A stretch of DNA of 64,000 bases, taken from positions 62,001 through 126,000 of the forward strand of contig CAWFIT010000017.1 of NCBI GenBank assembly GCA_963815965.1, written 5' to 3'. Positions 60,071 through 64,000 of the stretch are shown here, in pieces (within the stretch, counting starts at the first letter, position 1; every line of letters begins with the position of its first letter). The notes beneath the pieces are model-generated. The model made no database searches and was not told the origin of the DNA. It saw nothing but the letters and a program-made list of their open reading frames with translations. The stretch comes from DASVFB01 sp963815965 (GTDB taxonomy: Bacteria > Actinomycetota > Thermoleophilia > Gaiellales > Gaiellaceae). The position numbers and the translations under genes are program-made.

Positions 60071-61582
60071 ATGATGACGCTCGCGGGAATGCTGCTGCTG
60101 CTGCCGACGGTGCCGGCGAGGTCGGCTACCTTCTCGCTCGTCGAGGTCAGCCCAAGCACCGTTCCCTTCCTCAGGCTGACTGGAGCGAAGGAGCTGTCCC
60201 CCAGCATCGGCCTGTGGCGCGTGCCCACACGCACGGTGAGCCAGCTGCGCGACGCCGGGCTCGTGCGTCTGGCGGAGCCCGAGCGCCGTGTCTTTCCGAC
60301 GCAGCAACGAGTCGATCCGTTGCTCGCGGGCGAATGGTGGCTCACCACGGTCGGAGCAACGCGAGTCGTCGCACCCGGCCCGGGCGTCCCGGTCGCCGTA
60401 GTCGACACCGGGGTCGACCTTCAACATCCCGAGTTCGCGCAACGGGCAGACACGACCGCGCTGAACACGCAGAACGTCGCCAACACCCTGAGCGACTACC
60501 ACGGCACCGCGGTGGCGTCGGTCATCGCAGCTCCGGCCAACGAGATCGGGATGGTCGGCATTTATCCGCAGGCCGCGCTCGCCGCGTACGACGTCGACCT
60601 ATCCGGAAGGCTCACGCTCGGGGAGCTCGTGCGGGGAATCGACACCGCCGCGAATCTCGGACGCGTCGTGATCAACCTCAGCCTCGGGTCGACCGAGTTC
60701 GACCAGATCCTGGAGGACGTCGTGTTCTCGGCCTTCCGGCGCGGCGCCGTGATCGTGGCCGCCGCGGGGAACTCCGGCGCGAACGGTCCGCTCAGCTACC
60801 CGGCGAACTTTCCACACGTGCTGACGGTCGCGGCCGCCGACACGCTCGACAGGCCCGCGGACTTCTCCAGCGCTTCGCAAGGCGTCGACCTCATCGCACC
60901 AGGGGTCACGATCACAGTCGCTGTCCCGCTCCTGTACGACGTTCGAGCGTTTCAGTCCGTGGACGGCACGAGCTTCTCCGCGCCGATCGTCTCCGGCGCT
61001 ACGGCACTCGCCTGGACCGTCCGCGGCGACCTCGACAACACGCAGGTGTTCGACCTGATGCGCTTTTCCGCCCGGGACGTCTGGACGCGAGGCTTCGACC
61101 CCGAGACCGGCTTCGGGATGCTCGACCTCCCGAACGCGCTCGCACGGCAGGAGCCCATGCGCGACGTCGAGGAGCCGAACGACGACGTCCGCATGGTCAA
61201 ACCGCACGGCCTCTTCACGGAGGGAACGCCCCCGTTGACCACGCCCACGGCACCGAGGGCGTCGCTTCACGCAACGCTCGACGCGAACGAGGATCCTGCG
61301 GATCTCTACCGCCTTTGGATTCCCGCTCGCCGCACGGTCACCGTGACCGCGCGCAGCACACACGCTGTGCGCGTGCGCGTCTGGGGGCCGAGGACGCGCA
61401 GCATCGCCGAGACGGCCGCCGCGGCGAAGCGCGATCTCGCCGCATCGAGCACGACGCGCGTCCGCGTCGCCAACGCGTCCACCCACGGTGGCTACTACTA
61501 CGCGGACCTGCGGCTCGCGCGCGGCATCCGCAGCGGAACGTACGACCTCAGCGCGGCGACTGGCGTGCTCGCGAAGCGGTAG
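60071..61582 (+). CDS. Secreted subtilisin-like (S8) serine protease
   Basis: 503 residues. The start region MMTLAGMLLLLPTVPARSAT is a short signal peptide. The catalytic triad is Asp in PVAVVDTGVDLQHPEFAQR, His in DYHGTAVASVIAAPA and Ser in VDGTSFSAPIVSGATAL; the oxyanion Asn is in VAAAGNSGANGPLSYPANF. A C-terminal roughly 130-residue region (LHATLDANEDPADLYRLWIP to SGTYDLSAATGV) looks like a P- or PPC-type beta domain. It is inserted on the plus strand between folK and folB. Its 3' end overlaps folB by 35 bases. Confidence 0.9.
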   Translation: MMTLAGMLLLLPTVPARSATFSLVEVSPSTVPFLRLTGAKELSPSIGLWRVPTRTVSQLRDAGLVRLAEPERRVFPTQQRVDPLLAGEWWLTTVGATRVVAPGPGVPVAVVDTGVDLQHPEFAQRADTTALNTQNVANTLSDYHGTAVASVIAAPANEIGMVGIYPQAALAAYDVDLSGRLTLGELVRGIDTAANLGRVVINLSLGSTEFDQILEDVVFSAFRRGAVIVAAAGNSGANGPLSYPANFPHVLTVAAADTLDRPADFSSASQGVDLIAPGVTITVAVPLLYDVRAFQSVDGTSFSAPIVSGATALAWTVRGDLDNTQVFDLMRFSARDVWTRGFDPETGFGMLDLPNALARQEPMRDVEEPNDDVRMVKPHGLFTEGTPPLTTPTAPRASLHATLDANEDPADLYRLWIPARRTVTVTARSTHAVRVRVWGPRTRSIAETAAAAKRDLAASSTTRVRVANASTHGGYYYADLRLARGIRSGTYDLSAATGVLAKR

Positions 61583-61895
61583 CCGCGGTCCAGTCCGCCC
61601 ACGTGACTCCCGGCTTGCGGACGCGCACCGTTACCGACTCGACGGGGAACGCGGCAGCGATCGCGCCCGCCGCCGCACCCGCGAGCGTCTCGAGCAACCG
61701 GTAGGAGCGCCCATCCGACAGCTCGCGAATCGCGTCACGTACAGCGCGGTAGTCCACGGTCGCGCCGATCGCGTCCTCGGCCGGCTCGGCGATCTCGAGC
61801 GTCACGTCAAACAGGAAGGGCTGGCCGTCCCGCCGCTCGGTCTCGCCGACACCGTGACGCCCGACGATCTCCAGCCCGTGGATCTCGACGATCAC
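61548..61895 (-). CDS. folB: Dihydroneopterin aldolase
   Basis: 115 residues. VEIHGLEIVGRHGVGETERR, PFLFDVTLEIAEPAEDAIGA, TVDYRAVRDAIRELSDGRSY and LLETLAGAAAGAIAAAFPVE carry the conserved Tyr and Glu of FolB. It makes the pterin alcohol used by FolK. The GTG at 61895 overlaps the folP stop (GTGA), so the two are translationally coupled. Confidence 0.9.
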   Translation of the reverse strand: MIVEIHGLEIVGRHGVGETERRDGQPFLFDVTLEIAEPAEDAIGATVDYRAVRDAIRELSDGRSYRLLETLAGAAAGAIAAAFPVESVTVRVRKPGVTWADWTAATASRARQSPR

Positions 61896-62707
61896 GCGAT
61901 CGCCTTCGCCACCGTGAGCGCTTCGACGTGCTCCTTCACGTCGTGCACGCGGAGGATGGTCGCGCCGCGCTCGTACGCCGCGACCGCGGCTGCGATCGAA
62001 GCCGAGAGCGGGCCCGTGCGGGCCTGCGGATCGCCGAGCACGCGGCCGAGCGAGCTCTTCCGGGAGAAGCCGACGAGCACCGGCCGCCCCAGCTTCAGGA
62101 GCACGTCGAGACGAGAGACGAGCTCGAAGTTCTGCTCGACGGTCTTGCCGAAGCCGATTCCAGGATCGAGGCAGATGCGCCGTTCGTCGATGCCCGCAGC
62201 CACCGCGAAGCCGAGCCGCTCCTCCAGGAACGCCGCCACGTCCGAGGCGACGTCCGTGTACGTCGGGCGCTCCTGCATCGTGCGCGGATCGCCCTGCATG
62301 TGGGTCAAGCAGACGTAGCAACCCGCATCGGCGATGACGCCCGCGAGCTCGGGGTCGCCGCGCAGCGCCGTGACGTCGTTCACGAGCTCGGCGCCGAGGG
62401 CGAGCGCCCGCCGCGCGACCCCCGCCTTCGCCGTGTCGATCGAGATCGGCACCTCGCGGTCGAGCCGCTCGAACACAGGCACGACGCGGCGCAGCTCCTC
62501 GTCCAGCGTCACGCCCGCGGACCCCGGCCGCGTCGACTCGCCGCCGACGTCAACGATCGCCGCTCCCTCCGCGACCATGCGCCGAGCCGTCGCGGCCGCG
62601 TCGTCGGGATCGAGGTTCGCGCCGCCGTCCGAGAACGAATCAGGCGTCACGTTGACGACGCCCATCACCGACGGACGCGGAAAGCGCTCTTCGATCGTCG
62701 CCGTCAC
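61892..62707 (-). CDS. folP: Dihydropteroate synthase
   Basis: 271 residues. VMGVVNVTPDSFSDGGANLD, IVDVGGESTRPGS, ISIDTAKAGVARRALALGAE, VNDVTALRGDPE, CLTHMQGDPRTMQERP, LDPGIGFGKTVEQNFELVSR and VGFSRKSSLGRVLGDP form the complete active site. It joins the pterin to p-aminobenzoate and is the sulfonamide target. The GTG at 62707 was chosen; it lies 19 bases from the divergent ABC transporter start. It is first in the folP-folB-(folK) run. Confidence 0.94.
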   Translation of the reverse strand: MTATIEERFPRPSVMGVVNVTPDSFSDGGANLDPDDAAATARRMVAEGAAIVDVGGESTRPGSAGVTLDEELRRVVPVFERLDREVPISIDTAKAGVARRALALGAELVNDVTALRGDPELAGVIADAGCYVCLTHMQGDPRTMQERPTYTDVASDVAAFLEERLGFAVAAGIDERRICLDPGIGFGKTVEQNFELVSRLDVLLKLGRPVLVGFSRKSSLGRVLGDPQARTGPLSASIAAAVAAYERGATILRVHDVKEHVEALTVAKAIA

Positions 62708-62726
62708 CGTCGAGATACTGTCGCAC

Positions 62727-64000
62727 GTGGAAACCCCCTGGAGATATCTCGGCACGAAGGTTCGGGAACAGCGCTTCGGCGTCGTCGGCGCGGTGATCAG
62801 CGGGCTTTCGTGGCAGGCCTCAGCCATTCTCGCGCCGCTCCTGGTCGCGCATGCGATCGATGCCGGCATCGAAGAACACGACCGCACGCAGCTGATGCTC
62901 TCGGCGGCCGGAATCGTCGTCCTGGGCATCGTCGAGTCGATCGCTGGCGCGATGCGTCACTACTTCGCGATCCGCAACCGCGGGCGCGGGCAGGCAGCTG
63001 TCCGCGACGGGATCTTCCACCACGTGCTCGGGCTCGACGCGAGCTATCACGACCGCGTCGGAGCCGGAGAGCTGATGAGCCGCGCGTCGAACGACGCGGA
63101 GCTTGTCGCGCGGATGCTCGACGCGATGGGCCACACGATCGGCTACCTGCTCACGATCTTCGGCGTCTGCATCGTGCTGCTCGTGCTCAACCCGACCCTC
63201 GCGCTGGTCGTCCTCCTGCCGCTGCCGTTCATCGCCTTTGGCTTCTGGCGCTACTCGTCGCGCTACGCCGAGCGCACGCGAGTTCTCCAGGAGGAGCTCG
63301 CGGCGGCGACGACGCTCGTCGAGGAGACCGTCTCAGGCATCCGCGTCGTGAAGGGTCTCGGCGCCGGGTCTGCGCTCTCCGCGCGCTTCCGCCGGCAGAG
63401 CGACCGCGTCGTGGCGCGTGCCCTGGACGTCGCGAACGTCGACGCCGTGTTTCTCCCCCTGCTCGAGGTGCTGCCGTTGCTCGCCATCCTCGCTGTCCTC
63501 TGGCTCGGCTCGCGGATGGCGGTCAAGGGTCAGATCTCGATCGGGGCGCTCGTCGCGTTCACGACGTACGTGTCGATGCTCGTGTGGCCGATGCGCGTCA
63601 TCGGACAGCGCGTCGGAACGCTCCAGCAGGCTGTCGCTGCAGCGCGCCGAGTCGTCGACGTGCTCCGCGAACGGTCGGCGATCGTCGAGCGGCCGGACGC
63701 GCGCCGGTCTGAGTTGCGCGGGCATGTTCGCTTCGACGACGTTCGCTTTGCGTACGAGAGCGCGAGGCCCGTGCTCGACGGCTTGACGCTCGAGATCGAA
63801 CGGGGCACATCGCTCGCGCTCGTCGGCGAGACCGGCTGCGGCAAGAGCACCGTCGCCGGGCTACTCGCGCGCTTCTACGACCCCGACGACGGGAGTGTGT
63901 CGATCGACGGCGTCGACCTGCGCGACCTTCGCCTCGTCGACGTACGCCGAGCGGTCGCGTCCGTCTTCTCGGAGACGTTCCTCTTCACGGACACGGTGCG
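62727..64000 (+). CDS. ABC transporter, exporter type with fused ATPase, 3' end outside window
   Basis: At least 424 residues. An N-terminal transmembrane domain (about 20-310) has hydrophobic helices such as AVISGLSWQASAILAPLLVA, LSAAGIVVLGIVESIAGAM and ILAVLWLGS, and the coupling-helix region VEETVSGIRVVKGLGA. The ATPase domain begins with VRFDDVRFAYESARPVLDGL; Walker A is VGETGCGKSTVAGLL, and the Q-loop region (SVFSETFLF) is just reached. The signature motif and Walker B lie beyond 64000. It probably exports a lipid, peptide or drug as part of a dimer. The start is GTG at 62727. Confidence 0.9.
   Translation, partial: METPWRYLGTKVREQRFGVVGAVISGLSWQASAILAPLLVAHAIDAGIEEHDRTQLMLSAAGIVVLGIVESIAGAMRHYFAIRNRGRGQAAVRDGIFHHVLGLDASYHDRVGAGELMSRASNDAELVARMLDAMGHTIGYLLTIFGVCIVLLVLNPTLALVVLLPLPFIAFGFWRYSSRYAERTRVLQEELAAATTLVEETVSGIRVVKGLGAGSALSARFRRQSDRVVARALDVANVDAVFLPLLEVLPLLAILAVLWLGSRMAVKGQISIGALVAFTTYVSMLVWPMRVIGQRVGTLQQAVAAARRVVDVLRERSAIVERPDARRSELRGHVRFDDVRFAYESARPVLDGLTLEIERGTSLALVGETGCGKSTVAGLLARFYDPDDGSVSIDGVDLRDLRLVDVRRAVASVFSETFLFTDTV

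Overview
The window is GC-rich, gene-dense chromosomal DNA with no rRNA, insertion sequence, prophage or CRISPR array. The gene content points to a deep-branching actinobacterial lineage, most likely Thermoleophilia (Gaiellales or Solirubrobacterales). This is inferred from acyl-CoA carboxylase organisation with a possible epsilon-like subunit, a DUF2469-type protein, a CarD regulator, a YlbL-type PDZ-Lon protein, actinobacterial collagen-like proteins and many GTG/TTG starts. No single marker proves the assignment.

Region 1 (1-23 kb) is mainly central carbon metabolism: sdhA (partial), pckA, gltA, mdh, sucC and sucD, a biotin-carboxylase/BCCP subunit and a propionyl-type carboxyltransferase. 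Between them lie two tandem Xer-type recombinases, a PDZ-Lon protease, a PLP aminotransferase, pgsA, an NlpC/P60 hydrolase and a GGDEF/HD-GYP enzyme. A methyltransferase gene sits between sucC and sucD with start/stop overlaps on both sides.

Region 2 (23.4-32.3 kb) is a signalling cluster. It holds a very large cytosolic hybrid histidine kinase with about eight tandem HAMP-type units, GAF, kinase core and three receivers, followed by cheR, a receiver-less cheB, and an HD-domain protein with a C-terminal cyclic-nucleotide-binding-like domain.

Region 3 (32.3-62.7 kb), read on the minus strand, keeps the order folP-folB-folK ... coaX ... greA-lysS ... clpC ... radA-disA-carD-ispD-ispF ... gltX-cysS-rlmB ... 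yacP-sigH-tRNA-Thr. This is close to the order known in Bacillus subtilis from the fol/lysS region through clpC to sigH. Plus-strand genes have been inserted between the blocks: a cysteine-synthase-like gene, secreted proteins, mutY, an AhpD module, sugar epimerases, a collagen-like protein, dus, yqgE and a subtilase. A plus-strand ABC transporter runs off the right end.

The most striking single observation is at 41942-42487. An AhpD-like protein has an in-frame TGA exactly where the second redox cysteine belongs (C-x-x-TGA-x-x-x-H), with the family's Glu-Cys-Cys-His spacing preserved and the frame open on both sides. It is a candidate selenocysteine protein.

Eight single-base frameshifts interrupt otherwise intact conserved genes, all between 0.8 and 28.1 kb. 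They look more like sequence errors than gene decay.
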